A model generated the notes under the pieces. It made no database searches. It saw nothing but the letters and a program-made list of their open reading frames with translations, and was not told the DNA's origin. The translations under genes and the position numbers were made by a program. Below are positions 52,336 through 61,950 of a stretch of DNA of 64,000 nt, piece by piece; positions within the stretch are counted from its first letter, which is position 1; the number at the start of each line of letters is the position of its first letter. This DNA comes from Methanobacterium_D sp040373355 (GTDB lineage Archaea > Methanobacteriota > Methanobacteria > Methanobacteriales > Methanobacteriaceae), in contig NZ_CP166866.1 of the NCBI RefSeq assembly GCF_047495555.1, positions 1,462,001-1,526,000 on the forward strand, written 5' to 3'.

Positions 52336-53208
52336 ATGAACTGTTCTGTATTTGTTCCTTCTCATATTACTGGCTTTTTTGAGATAGTAGATAGCAATGA
52401 TCCTCTTAAAAAAGGCTCTAGAGGTGCGGGAGTTGTTATGGACAAGGGAGTTATTACTGAGGTAAAATTAGGAAATGGAAATGGAATTAATATCAAAGTA
52501 AATGGAAGAGAGGATCCTAAAAACATTACTATTACTGAAAAAGTTATTGAAATCATTGAAAGGAACTATAATTTAGATTTTGAAAAAATAAACATCAATC
52601 ATAAAGTTGAAGTGCCAATTGGGGCAGGTTTTGGTACTTCTGCAGCATTTGCATTAGGTGCTATACTTGCAATTTCAAATATTTTTAAGTTACCATTAAC
52701 TTTTAATAAAGCAGCTCAAATTGCCCATTTAGCTGAATTAGAAATGAGTAGTGGTTTAGGTGATGTTATAGGTGAAATATCTGGAGGAATGGTTTTAAGA
52801 CTTAAAGAAGGTGCACCTGGAATCGGAGTAACAGATAGATTGATATTAAAAGAATCTCCAGAACTTTATGTTATTTCAAAAACTTTTGGAGAGATTAAAA
52901 CATCAGATATTATTGAAGACAGTGTTCATAAAGAAAGAATTAATTCTATTGGAAGAGATTTACTTTTAAAACTCATAAAAAAGCCAGAACCTCAAAATTT
53001 CATGAAATTATCTCTAAAATTTGCTGAAAAAACAGAACTTATGAGTAATGATGTTTTAGAAACAGTAAAAATATTGGAAGAAGAAACATGGGGGGCTTCA
53101 ATGGCAATGCTTGGGAATACTGCATTTGCCATATCTGAAACACCAGATACAAGTATCGAAAATACTTTAGTTGCTAAATTAAATTATTCGGGATTAAGAT
53201 TTTTATAA
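52336..53208 (+). CDS. Pantoate kinase (archaeal CoA pathway)
   Basis: A 290-residue GHMP-family kinase that phosphorylates pantoate before phosphopantothenate synthetase acts, the archaeal route to CoA. The ATP loop is VPIGAGFGTSAAFALGAILA; also seen are the N-terminal FVPSHITGFFEI and GDVIGEISGGMVLRLKEGAP. The length and lack of other GHMP subfamily marks agree with COG1829. TGAGG precedes the ATG. Its partner synthetase gene is not in the window. Confidence 0.92.
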   Translation: MNCSVFVPSHITGFFEIVDSNDPLKKGSRGAGVVMDKGVITEVKLGNGNGINIKVNGREDPKNITITEKVIEIIERNYNLDFEKININHKVEVPIGAGFGTSAAFALGAILAISNIFKLPLTFNKAAQIAHLAELEMSSGLGDVIGEISGGMVLRLKEGAPGIGVTDRLILKESPELYVISKTFGEIKTSDIIEDSVHKERINSIGRDLLLKLIKKPEPQNFMKLSLKFAEKTELMSNDVLETVKILEEETWGASMAMLGNTAFAISETPDTSIENTLVAKLNYSGLRFL

Positions 53209-53383
53209 AAAGTTCTTAATAGTGTTAAACACATCTTTTAAAAATTATTATTAAAATAAGCGTTAGAATAAGTATTCTTAATATGATATAAAATATTAAA
53301 CAATCCATATTAAATTTTTAATTTAATTATATAATAAATTTTTACCCATTATTAATATTTAAAGAATATTTTAAATTTAATAA

Positions 53384-54166
53384 TCATTGTACATCTTCAA
53401 TAGTATAATAAATTCCTTCTTCATCAAGTTTTCTTGTAATACTGCCAGTCATTTTACCTACTGCGAAAACTAAAACATTTAAACCTCTTTTTGCAGCAGC
53501 AACAGTGGCATGGGGTGTAGCAAATTCAAAATCTGGAGAAATCATTAATTTATCAGTAACTGCCTTTGAAATAGTTCCCATTACTCCTATACGATCATAT
53601 CCTGTTTTGTATATTTCTTGGATTTTTTCTAAATTGCAATATCTAGAACCCCCTTTACTTATTGTGGGGAGCCTTATTATTGTAACATTACCACTTTTTA
53701 GATCAATAGTGCCTTTTAATCTGCTTAATGCAACATCTTCACCTTCTTGAGCATCCTGGAGTACTTCTGCAGTTGCTGAAGATTTTTCTTTAATTGCATA
53801 AAGAGTACCATTTTCCATTTTGAGCCCTACTTTATCGCCAACTTTAAGTTCCGTTCCTGCAATAGCTGGCCATATAGACTTGTAAGTATTCATTGTTTCT
53901 ACAACTTCATCAGCGTATTTTCTAAGATCAACAGCCTCTTTTTTAATTTTTTCAATTCCTCTTTTGGTTATATGATATCTTACTTGATCTTCTCTGATTT
54001 CTACAAATCCCTCATCTGTTAAGCTTTTTATGTTTTCAGAAACTGCCTGAATTGTTATTCCAAGTTTTTCAGCAATGTCCTTTTGCCGTAAGTGGGGTTG
54101 ATTTTTAGCAATCTCTGCTAGAATCTGAAATCTTGTAAGTTCTCCTTTTTTTTTAAAAAATTTCAT
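53384..54166 (-). CDS. Winged-helix transcriptional regulator (COG1497 / DUF7839 type)
   Basis: A 260-residue archaeal regulator. Residues 8-75 are a winged helix (QKDIAEKLGITIQAVSENIK with the recognition helix). Residues 100-260 form a beta-rich ligand-like domain with GTELKVGDKVGLKMENGTLY and FEFATPHATVAAAKRGLNVL. The ligand and targets are unknown. It is last in the minus-strand run from purS, 25 bases after the RecJ-like gene. No GGAG precedes its ATG, but AGCATATA does, so coupling to upstream translation is possible. Confidence 0.85.
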   Translation of the reverse strand: MKFFKKKGELTRFQILAEIAKNQPHLRQKDIAEKLGITIQAVSENIKSLTDEGFVEIREDQVRYHITKRGIEKIKKEAVDLRKYADEVVETMNTYKSIWPAIAGTELKVGDKVGLKMENGTLYAIKEKSSATAEVLQDAQEGEDVALSRLKGTIDLKSGNVTIIRLPTISKGGSRYCNLEKIQEIYKTGYDRIGVMGTISKAVTDKLMISPDFEFATPHATVAAAKRGLNVLVFAVGKMTGSITRKLDEEGIYYTIEDVQ

Positions 54167-54191
54167 TTATATGCTCCATAATTAAAATGAA

Positions 54192-55604
54192 TTAAGTTAG
54201 TATTTTCCCATGTAAATATTCGTCAAGGGTTACGAGGAATTTCTCCATTTTATCTTCAGGTATGTAAGCACCACATGCAACTGAGTGCCCTCCACCATTT
54301 CCTCCGAATTTTCCAGCTACTTTTCTAATTATATTTCCAAAATGTATGCCTTCATAAGCTAAAAGACGTGAACATCGAAGGGAAAGTTTCATTCCTTCAC
54401 CATCAGCAACTGGTGTAAATCCAATAATTGGTTTTCTCCAGTCACCATAACTTAAAATCATTCCTGCAACTGTCCCTATAACTTCGCTTTTAATTTCACT
54501 GCCTTCAAAATACTGTAAATTTTGAAGCTGAGTAATTCTATCCTCTTCGCGAACCCAATCCATTTTTTTAGCAAGATATATTCTATGTTCTTTAGTTAGA
54601 TATTCCATTTCATCTAAATAGGATCCTCTATCTCCTTTTAATACATTGAAGGCTATTTCTGGATGGTTATGCCGACTGCATGCATTAACTGCAGTTGAAA
54701 ATTCACTGGCATCTCTAAGAGGAGAATATTTCTTTTCGTCTAAAAAATCATAGTATTCTCCAGCAATGAGTTTGGGGACATGTTTTATGTATCTTTTAGG
54801 TACTTCACGGCTCAGCATTTTCACAAGTTCTGAAAATATTTTGCCTTTCTCTTCTTGATTTAGATCAGATAAAGTACGGGCTTTTTTCCCCTTTTTAGTT
54901 GGAATTCCAAGCTCTTTAAGCATATGAATACATTCATTACGATTATTTGTTATTGGGAGATTAACATCTCCAAAATATGAAAGTGCGACAAATATGGGTC
55001 GTGTTTGTCTTCCATAAATAGAAAGGTCATTTCCAGATGAAACAAGTTTATGCTGAACGCTATCAGAAAGAATGTTTCTATTTAGTCCTACTAATTTCCC
55101 ATTTAGACTATTTTGCATGTCACCTACAGCACTTAGGATACCTAACCAGCTTAAATCATAAAATCCAAATGTTCTTGCAAGTAAGTATGACATCCCCCCT
55201 CCAGAAACTTCCTGAGAACCATCTAATTTATAGTAATGTGGATTTATCTCTAAAAATTCACCAGAAACGTGATTATCATAAACTTGAGGTCTTAATGGAG
55301 GGTGATGATCTAAAATAAGTATTTTTGATGAAGAATTACCTAATTTATCTATATTTTGGCCTGATCCAAGGTCAGAAAATATGGTAAGTTCATTTTCAAG
55401 TTCGAGTCCATCAATTTTATCTAAATTTATAAATTCAACTTCATGATCTTTTTCAAATTCATCTAACATTAATGAGAGTAATGAACCTGCAGTTATTCCA
55501 TCACAGTCAATATGGCTATATATTTTAACGTCTTCGGAGTTTTTAACCATATCATGTGCTTTAGAATATGCTTTTTTCATTAATTCGTAATTTGCAGTTT
55601 CCAT
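54192..55604 (-). CDS. RecJ-like single-strand nuclease (DHH-DHHA1)
   Basis: A 470-residue DHH phosphoesterase. The N-terminal DHH domain has IYSHIDCDGITAGSLL, FSDLGSGQ and the signature ILDHHPPL; the DHHA1 domain has GKFGGNGGGHSVACGAYIP near the C-terminus. Archaeal RecJ/GAN homologues bind the GINS complex and degrade DNA or RNA; this copy is likely a 5'-3' or 3'-5' exonuclease at the replication fork. GGAGAAAATTA precedes the ATG. It sits between srp19 and the regulator gene. Confidence 0.9.
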   Translation of the reverse strand: METANYELMKKAYSKAHDMVKNSEDVKIYSHIDCDGITAGSLLSLMLDEFEKDHEVEFINLDKIDGLELENELTIFSDLGSGQNIDKLGNSSSKILILDHHPPLRPQVYDNHVSGEFLEINPHYYKLDGSQEVSGGGMSYLLARTFGFYDLSWLGILSAVGDMQNSLNGKLVGLNRNILSDSVQHKLVSSGNDLSIYGRQTRPIFVALSYFGDVNLPITNNRNECIHMLKELGIPTKKGKKARTLSDLNQEEKGKIFSELVKMLSREVPKRYIKHVPKLIAGEYYDFLDEKKYSPLRDASEFSTAVNACSRHNHPEIAFNVLKGDRGSYLDEMEYLTKEHRIYLAKKMDWVREEDRITQLQNLQYFEGSEIKSEVIGTVAGMILSYGDWRKPIIGFTPVADGEGMKLSLRCSRLLAYEGIHFGNIIRKVAGKFGGNGGGHSVACGAYIPEDKMEKFLVTLDEYLHGKILT

Positions 55605-55653
55605 TAATTTTCTCCAATGAAATCATTGATATCTTAAATTATTTTAGTTAGTA

Positions 55654-55926
55654 TTATGATCTCATTCCTTTTATCATGTTGCTTATTTTTATTAGAAGTT
55701 CTCTTTTGGGTATATTTTTATCTACAGAAACTCTTCCTGAGTTTTCCCACCATGAACGTGAATAAGACTTATCATTTTCAATTTCAGGGTTAAGTTGCAA
55801 TTTTTTTGCAGCATTTGAAATTTCTCTTAACTTTGGAAAAGGAACTGCATTTTCCCTAGAAATACGACGTCCTTCGCTTTTAGTCTTTTCAGAATCAATA
55901 TAAACAGGCCATATTATTGTTTTCAT
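55654..55926 (-). CDS. srp19: Signal recognition particle 19 kDa protein
   Basis: A 90-residue SRP19: IIWPVYIDSEKTKSEGRRIS, then AVPFPKLREISNAAKKLQL and a C-terminal VSVDKNIPKRELLIKISNMI. It binds 7S RNA and lets SRP54 join, for membrane protein targeting. Length is normal for archaea. GAGG lies before the ATG. It follows hemD by 12 bases, clearly in the same operon; the link to tetrapyrrole genes is positional only. Confidence 0.95.
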   Translation of the reverse strand: MKTIIWPVYIDSEKTKSEGRRISRENAVPFPKLREISNAAKKLQLNPEIENDKSYSRSWWENSGRVSVDKNIPKRELLIKISNMIKGMRS

Positions 55927-55938
55927 AAATATAAACCT

Positions 55939-56715
55939 CTAATCATTCATTATATCTACTAATTTGTCCAGCATGTCCTTAAAAGTGTATACTTCAGGCA
56001 TAATGGGTTCAATTTCATGAGCATCAAGAACTTTTTTAGTTATTGGACCTATTGCAGCAACAGTAACTTCTTTATTTCTAAGTATATCTACGATTTCTTC
56101 TTTTCCCTGTTGTTTAGCGATCTTAATAAGATTTTTTACTGTTAAGGGGCTTGTAAACATTATAATATCAATATCTCTATTTAATATGCTGTCAATAAGC
56201 TCATAAATTTTAGATTTATCATCTGGCATTTCTGATTTATATGCATCTGCAAGAATAACTTCTGCACCCCTGGCTTGAAGACCATGGGGAAGTGTATATC
56301 TAGCTACCATAGTTCTTGGAAGTCCTACTTTCATTCCTTCAACATTAAATTGTTCAAATGCTTCAAGTAATCCTTCTGCAGTGTAATTTTTAGGAATTAA
56401 ATCTGGTTTAACCCCATATTTTTCCAGTGGTTCGGCGGTTTTTGGTCCAATAACAGCAACTTTTAAATCAGGAGCTTTTTCCAGATTACAATATTTAAAA
56501 AAGGATTCAATGGCTCGTGGAGATGTAAATACTAGCCAATCAAGCTCATTAAGTATATTACAAAGCTTAATCATTTCTTCTGGCTTTGAATCTTTAAGTT
56601 CTATTGTAGGAGTTACAATAGGAATTGCTCCATAAGATTTAACTATTTCAACAGAATCTTTAGCTCTTTCAGCAGGTCTAGTTATCACAATTTTTTTACC
56701 TTTTAAGCTGCTCAT
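55939..56715 (-). CDS. hemD: Uroporphyrinogen-III synthase
   Basis: A 258-residue bilobed enzyme that closes hydroxymethylbilane into uroporphyrinogen III with inversion of ring D. Sequence identity in this family is low, but KKIVITRPAERAKDSVEIV, WLVFTSPRAIESFFKY, VAVIGPKTAEPLEKYG and IIMFTSPLTVKNLI are typical. It follows cobA by 11 bases, the normal order in methanogens. GAGG lies just upstream of the ATG. Confidence 0.92.
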   Translation of the reverse strand: MSSLKGKKIVITRPAERAKDSVEIVKSYGAIPIVTPTIELKDSKPEEMIKLCNILNELDWLVFTSPRAIESFFKYCNLEKAPDLKVAVIGPKTAEPLEKYGVKPDLIPKNYTAEGLLEAFEQFNVEGMKVGLPRTMVARYTLPHGLQARGAEVILADAYKSEMPDDKSKIYELIDSILNRDIDIIMFTSPLTVKNLIKIAKQQGKEEIVDILRNKEVTVAAIGPITKKVLDAHEIEPIMPEVYTFKDMLDKLVDIMND

Positions 56716-56726
56716 GGTTAAACCTC

Positions 56727-57440
56727 TTATTCTTTAATACCGTTTATTTCTTTAAATACATCTACAACATGTCCTATAACTACTAGAGCGGGAGGATTAA
56801 TATCTTTTTCAGTTATGTTTTCAAGAGTGCCAGATACTATTCTCTGGTTTTCCATAGTACCGTTTTCAATTATGCATACTGGAGTTTTAGGGTCTTTGTA
56901 TTTCATTATTTCGGCAGTATTTTCTGCTAAATTTCCTATACCCATAAGAATTACAATGGTATCAGCTTTAAAATCCCATTTCACTTGCTTTGAATCTTTA
57001 GTAGGGTCCTCATGACCTGTAACAAATGTAACTGAGGTTGCAACACCTCTATGGGTGACTGGAAGTCCTATTGTTGTTGGAGCGCCAACTGCAGAAGTTA
57101 CTCCGGGAATAGATTTAAATTGTAGTCCTTCTTTAGTGAGGGCAAGCATTTCTTCGCCTCCCCTTCCAAACACAAATGGATCTCCACCTTTAAGTCTGAC
57201 TACAACTTCATTTTCTTTTGCTTCCTTAACCAGTATCTCATTTATTTCATTCTGAGTTTTGGAATGATGTCCGGCTTGTTTTCCAACATAGATAAGTTTA
57301 GCGTTTTCTGCATATTTTAATATCTCTTCGTTAGCAAGTTTATCATATAAAACTACGTCTGCTTTTTTCAGTGCATTAATAGCTTTTAAAGTGATTAATT
57401 CTGGATCTCCAGGCCCTGCGCCTACTAAATAAACTACCAT
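56727..57440 (-). CDS. cobA: Uroporphyrinogen-III C-methyltransferase
   Basis: A 237-residue SAM-dependent enzyme that methylates uroporphyrinogen III at C-2 and C-7 to give precorrin-2, the branch to siroheme, cobamides and F430. Seen are VYLVGAGPGDPELITLKAIN, VVLYDKLANEEIL, VVRLKGGDPFVFGRGGEE and VTSAVGAPTTIGLPVTHRG. It is the single-domain form without fused HemD or CysG parts. GGTGAATAC precedes the ATG. hemD follows directly. Confidence 0.96.
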   Translation of the reverse strand: MVVYLVGAGPGDPELITLKAINALKKADVVLYDKLANEEILKYAENAKLIYVGKQAGHHSKTQNEINEILVKEAKENEVVVRLKGGDPFVFGRGGEEMLALTKEGLQFKSIPGVTSAVGAPTTIGLPVTHRGVATSVTFVTGHEDPTKDSKQVKWDFKADTIVILMGIGNLAENTAEIMKYKDPKTPVCIIENGTMENQRIVSGTLENITEKDINPPALVVIGHVVDVFKEINGIKE

Positions 57441-57513
57441 GTATTCACCATTTTATTTATAAAAAAAATTAAATTAAAGTTAAATATAGTTTAATTAAAT
57501 TATTTGGTCTAAC

Positions 57514-58170
57514 TTAGGACTTAAAGTTTACTATTCCTTTAAAAAATTTTAGACCGTCATCAGAACCTAAAACTGACTCTGAAGCTCTTTCTGGATGTGG
57601 CATTACAGCACATATAAGTCCTGTTTCATCACAAACTCCAGTTATGGCTTCTATTGAACCATTCGGGTTTTCTCCTTTAAACTTAAGTACAATTTGATCC
57701 TGATCGTGAAGTTTTTCTATTTCTTCACTATAATATCTGCCTTCAGCATGAGCTATTGGCATTTTTATTATTTCACCTTTTTTATAAATGCTTGTAAATG
57801 GAGTTCTTGTAGTTACAACTTCCATTTCTGCACTTTTACAGATAAATTTGGCGTTTTTATTGTTTGTAAATACACCGGGTACTAGACCTACTTCTCCTAG
57901 TATTTGAGCACCGTTACAAATTCCAAGAACTGGTCTTTCTTCCTTTACTAATTCCTTTATTCCTTCAATAACAGGAGTTATACTGGCTATTGCTCCAGCT
58001 CTCAAATAATCTCCATAAGAAAAACCACCAGGAATTACAATAGCATCACAGTTAGTTAGATCTTTCTGGCTCCACCAGATATATTCAGGTTCGCCTCCTG
58101 CAAGTTCAAGGGCATGAAAAACATCCCTATCGCAGTTGGAACCAGGAAAACGTATAATTCCTACTTTCAT
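57514..58170 (-). CDS. purQ: Phosphoribosylformylglycinamidine synthase subunit PurQ (glutaminase)
   Basis: A 218-residue class I glutaminase that supplies ammonia to PurL. The nucleophile Cys is in RPVLGICNGAQILGEVGL; the catalytic His and Glu are in AVMPHPERA near the end, and GGFSYGDYLRAGAIAS lies earlier. It forms a complex with PurS, encoded 21 bases upstream, and PurL, not in this window. GAGG precedes the ATG. This is the fourth step of purine synthesis. Confidence 0.97.
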   Translation of the reverse strand: MKVGIIRFPGSNCDRDVFHALELAGGEPEYIWWSQKDLTNCDAIVIPGGFSYGDYLRAGAIASITPVIEGIKELVKEERPVLGICNGAQILGEVGLVPGVFTNNKNAKFICKSAEMEVVTTRTPFTSIYKKGEIIKMPIAHAEGRYYSEEIEKLHDQDQIVLKFKGENPNGSIEAITGVCDETGLICAVMPHPERASESVLGSDDGLKFFKGIVNFKS

Positions 58171-58191
58171 GAATATTCCTCTTTAATTATA

Positions 58192-58440
58192 TTATTTTAG
58201 GGTTATTTTAATTTCATAATCATGGATTACTGGATTACACAGAAGTCTTTGGCACATATCATCTACTTCTTCTCGGGCCAACTTTTCATCTGCTTCATCA
58301 ATTGTAAATTTAATTATTTCAATGGTATCAGTACCTTCAACTTCATATCCTAAAAGCGCAAGTGCTCTTTGAATTGTTGAAGCTTCAGGATTTAGCATGC
58401 CTTTCTTAAGGCTTATTTTAACTTCAGCATCATATTTCAT
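58192..58440 (-). CDS. purS: Phosphoribosylformylglycinamidine synthase subunit PurS
   Basis: An 82-residue PurS: DAEVKISLKKGMLNPEASTI, then ALALLGYEVEGTDTIEIIKF and DDMCQRLLCNPVIHDYEI. It bridges PurQ and PurL. AGGTGATTAA precedes the ATG. It appears to be the first gene of the minus-strand operon that continues through purQ and perhaps cobA, hemD and srp19. Confidence 0.95.
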   Translation of the reverse strand: MKYDAEVKISLKKGMLNPEASTIQRALALLGYEVEGTDTIEIIKFTIDEADEKLAREEVDDMCQRLLCNPVIHDYEIKITLK

Positions 58441-59141
58441 TTAATCACCTGGATAATATTTAATATAAAAATTTAGTTATAAAGTTATATTCATAAGTCA
58501 CACTCTGTACTTATTAATTTTTTTATTAAAATTTCATTATTATACATTTATTAGTTTGAATATTATTTAAGCTATTTAGATTTTTAAAATCATAAAAGCA
58601 TATCTTTAAAGTAGTTTATTTTATTTATTAAGCTTTTCTCAATCTATATTGAATGTAATTAAGATATCCTCCTTTAATATTAATCAGTATAAATCAGAAT
58701 AATAATTTGCTTTATTTAGATGAATATTCCGCTATAGGGATTTATAGGTCTATTAATTGTTATAATTCTCTGTATGACTTATTAAAACATATAAAGTATA
58801 AAATAATGAGGAAATATTTGAAATGATTAAATGTCATAAATACTGATCTAGATATTTAGATTTACAGAATTCGATGGTTATAATGAGGTGTTAGGATTTA
58901 AGTGTGATGACTGAGTCATGAATTTAGTAGATCTAATAATTTATTAATTTGTGGGATATACTTAATATAAATTAGCACAAAAATATTATTAGATATTAAA
59001 ATTTAATATAATATAAGGTTTAAATAATTAAAAGGATAAATGGAACAAGATATTAGTTTCATGAGATACTAATTTAATAATACTTATAAAATAAAATTTA
59101 TGCTTTTGATATATAAATAAAATGGACATAATGGTTGTACT
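58441..59141. other. Long divergent gap with promoter signals for purS and glmS
   Basis: 700 bases with no supportable gene. It holds the short perfect palindrome ATGACTGAGTCAT (58907-58919) and, nearer glmS, ATTAGTTTC-ATGA-GATACTAAT (59052-59073, one mismatch). TATATAAAT at about 59110-59118 is a likely glmS TATA box; its position puts transcription start almost at the glmS ATG. Fragments such as MIKCHKY at 58823 do not add up to a gene. Confidence 0.4.
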
Positions 59142-60920
59142 ATGTGTGGAATAATTGGATGTATATTAGATAATAAAAAAGCTGCTCCTGTACTTTTAGA
59201 ATGCGTAAAGCGATTAGAATATAGAGGTTATGATTCAGTAGGTATTGCAACTTCTGGAAGTGCAATAAAAATCAAGAAAGATAAAGGTAAAATTGATGAA
59301 GTTCAGGAAACTTTAAGTCTAACAGATTTACCGGGGCAAATGGGAATAGCGCATGTTAGATGGGCCACACACGGTCTTCCAACAAAAGAAAATGCTCATC
59401 CTCATACAGATTGTAAAGATACAATAGCAGTTGTACATAATGGAATAATAGAAAACTATAAAGAATTAAAAAATCAGCTTGAAGAAGAAGGACATATATT
59501 TAAATCAGAAACTGATACTGAAATTATCCCGCACCTTATAGAAAAATATGTAGATGATGGAAATAAATTTGAAGATGCAATAAGGCTTGCAGTAAACGAT
59601 CTCCAAGGTTCTTATGCAATCGCGGCTATATCTCGCTATGAACCAAATAAGGTTGTTGGGGTAAGAAAAGAAAGCCCATTAATAGTAGGTAAGGGCGAAA
59701 CCGAATTTTTCATAGCATCTGATGCTCCTGCAATATTACAACATACAAATAAGGTTATTTATCTTGAAGATAATGAAATGGTTATTTTAACTGATGAGGG
59801 CATTACTATAAAGGATGCTGATGATAATATCACTCAAAAAGAAATTTTTGTCATTGATTGGACTCCAGATATGGCTGAAAAAGGGGGTTACAATCACTTC
59901 ATGTTGAAAGAAATACATGAACAGCCGGAAGCTGTTAAAAACACTCTACTTGAAGCGCCAGAAATTAAAGAGATAGTTCAGAGTTTTCCACAATTTAACC
60001 GAATTTGTTTTGTTGCATGTGGAACTTCGTATCATGCTTCTATGATAGGCAAATATTTATTTGAGAACCTCGCCGGAATTCCTACTGATGTTATCTTGGC
60101 ATCTGAATTTGAATATTCTGCCAATACTATTGGTGAAAATACTCTTATAATAGTTATAACTCAGTCTGGAGAAACTGCAGATACCCTTAGGGCTTTAAGA
60201 CTTGTTAATCATAAATCAAAAAGCCTCGCTATTGTCAACGTACTTGGAAGTACAGTAACAAGAGAAGCAGATTATGTTATATACACAAGGGCAGGTCCAG
60301 AAATTGGAGTTGCAGCAACAAAAACTTATATAAGTCAATTAGCATGTGTTTATCTCATTGCTATTTTTATGAGTGGAAAAGAGGAGCTTCTTGAAAAATT
60401 AAATAATATTCCCGATTATATGGAATCTGCACTTAAAAAAGAAGATATCATTAAAGATATTGCTGAAAAGTACAAGGATGCACCAGACTTCTTCTTTATT
60501 GGAAGAGGGTTTGCTTATCCGACAGCAATGGAGGGTGCATTGAAGCTTAAGGAAATAACATATATTCATGGGGAAGGTTATGCTTCAGGAGAACTGAAAC
60601 ATGGACCTTTAGCACTTATCGATGATGGAGTACCAGTAGTTGCAGTTGTACCTCCAGGTAATAGTCATGATAAAACTTTAAGTAATGTCGAAGAGGTAAA
60701 AGCAAGAGGGGCTAGGGTAATTGGTCTTGGATCATCTAAAGATGAAGATTTAAAATCTGAATCTCATGACATGATTGAATTTGAAGATGAAATAGATGAA
60801 GTATTTTCAGCTATACCTTATATTATTCCACTACAGATTTTATCATATTATATAAGTGTTTTAAAAGGAATTGACCCAGATAAACCTAAAAATCTGGCTA
60901 AATGTGTAACTGTGGAATAA
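59142..60920 (+). CDS. glmS: Glutamine-fructose-6-phosphate aminotransferase (isomerizing)
   Basis: A 592-residue enzyme that makes glucosamine-6-phosphate for pseudomurein and glycan synthesis. The N-terminal glutaminase starts directly with MCGIIGC, where Cys2 is the nucleophile after Met removal, fixing the start. Two SIS domains follow with ACGTSYHASMIGKYL, TQSGETADTLRAL and the C-terminal PKNLAKCVTVE. The upstream TATA position suggests a leaderless or near-leaderless message; there is no good Shine-Dalgarno. No glmS ribozyme is present. Confidence 0.97.
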   Translation: MCGIIGCILDNKKAAPVLLECVKRLEYRGYDSVGIATSGSAIKIKKDKGKIDEVQETLSLTDLPGQMGIAHVRWATHGLPTKENAHPHTDCKDTIAVVHNGIIENYKELKNQLEEEGHIFKSETDTEIIPHLIEKYVDDGNKFEDAIRLAVNDLQGSYAIAAISRYEPNKVVGVRKESPLIVGKGETEFFIASDAPAILQHTNKVIYLEDNEMVILTDEGITIKDADDNITQKEIFVIDWTPDMAEKGGYNHFMLKEIHEQPEAVKNTLLEAPEIKEIVQSFPQFNRICFVACGTSYHASMIGKYLFENLAGIPTDVILASEFEYSANTIGENTLIIVITQSGETADTLRALRLVNHKSKSLAIVNVLGSTVTREADYVIYTRAGPEIGVAATKTYISQLACVYLIAIFMSGKEELLEKLNNIPDYMESALKKEDIIKDIAEKYKDAPDFFFIGRGFAYPTAMEGALKLKEITYIHGEGYASGELKHGPLALIDDGVPVVAVVPPGNSHDKTLSNVEEVKARGARVIGLGSSKDEDLKSESHDMIEFEDEIDEVFSAIPYIIPLQILSYYISVLKGIDPDKPKNLAKCVTVE

Positions 60921-60970
60921 TCATATTTCATATACACTATTTTTTAAATTTTAATATAGGTATTTTATAA

Positions 60971-61783
60971 TTAATATTTAGGGTTTGAACCTAGGTCTAA
61001 GTCCATAATATAATGTTCTTCTACAAAATAACCTCTTTCACCCAGTTCTTTTATTATTTCTACTAAATTTTCGAGATCTCCTGCATCTGTAGATTCTACA
61101 TTAATATTTTTTTCGTTTACAGAAAATTTATTTCCAGGTCTTTTAAAGTCCTCTGCTACTTGTAACCACAGACTTTTTGGAACTCTCTCATTAAATAGTT
61201 TTATACTTCCTGTCGCTTCTTTAACCACTTCAGTTTTTACTTCAGAATCCTTTAACTTCTGGAAGTTTTCTATTTTTGCCTCAAGATTATCATGAATCTT
61301 TTCAGATTCCATGACTCCCTTTTCCTTTAATTTAGTGGTGTATTGTTGAATTAATTCAAGTAAATCATTCTGGCTTTCAATTAACTTTTTTTCTGATATT
61401 TTCCGCTCTATTGCATAATTGATGGCCCTTGAAAGTAATCTACCGCTTACATCTCCCTTCATTAGGTAATCTTGTGCTCCTTGCCTTACTGCCCTAACAG
61501 CCGTTTCTTCATCATCTAAACCACTTAATATTACAATTGGGATTTTAGAATCATATTCATGTGCTTTTATAAATGTTTCGAGTCCCATACTATCAGGTAA
61601 ACTTAAATCTAAAAGCATTATGTCATATTCCTCATTGGTTAAACAGTTTAAGCCATCTTCAAGTTTTTTAGTGTTTATTATTTCATATTGGGGCTTTGAA
61701 ATATCTTTAAACATTTCTTTAATGAATCTGGCATCTGCCTCGTTATCTTCTATAAGTAAAACTTTAACAACTTTATTTAGCAA
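60971..61783 (-). CDS. Response regulator with coiled coil and an unnamed C-terminal domain
   Basis: A protein of about 270 residues. The receiver (about 5-125) has VLLIEDNEADARFIKE, the Asp in YDIMLLDLSLPDSMGLE, LSGLDDE and YLMKGD. A coiled coil follows (130-195). The last 70 residues (NERVPKSLWLQVAEDFKRPG, IIKELGERGYFVEEHYIMDL) match the stand-alone protein encoded at 61951-62190, so this is a shared domain without a known name. The start is TTG 61783 with GGTGG just upstream; a GTG three codons earlier is possible. No DNA-binding motif is seen. Confidence 0.82.
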   Translation of the reverse strand: MLNKVVKVLLIEDNEADARFIKEMFKDISKPQYEIINTKKLEDGLNCLTNEEYDIMLLDLSLPDSMGLETFIKAHEYDSKIPIVILSGLDDEETAVRAVRQGAQDYLMKGDVSGRLLSRAINYAIERKISEKKLIESQNDLLELIQQYTTKLKEKGVMESEKIHDNLEAKIENFQKLKDSEVKTEVVKEATGSIKLFNERVPKSLWLQVAEDFKRPGNKFSVNEKNINVESTDAGDLENLVEIIKELGERGYFVEEHYIMDLDLGSNPKY

Positions 61784-61950
61784 AACTTCCACCTTCTATA
61801 ATAATTATAAGTAATGTATTCTAACCAAAAGCCAATGAAATGAGTTTATGGCCAATACTATATTATTAATTTTTATTATTTTAATTTTTTAATATCCTTT
61901 AAAAATCTTTTGATCACATGTTTTCTATTTTATATTTGTGACTTTAATAT

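Noticed and set aside
58823..58894. Possible small Cys-containing frame (MIKCHKY then TGA)
   Set aside because: The frame is short, broken by TGA, and neighbouring frames do not join into a believable protein; likely chance in AT-rich DNA.
58905..58919. C/D box-like text GTGATGA followed by CTGA
   Set aside because: The two boxes are directly adjacent, leaving no room for a guide; a real C/D RNA needs spaced C, D', C' and D boxes.
59052..59073. glmS leader hairpin considered as a ribozyme or riboswitch
   Set aside because: It is a single nine-base stem with a mismatch; none of the glmS ribozyme core is present, and the TATA box lies downstream of it.
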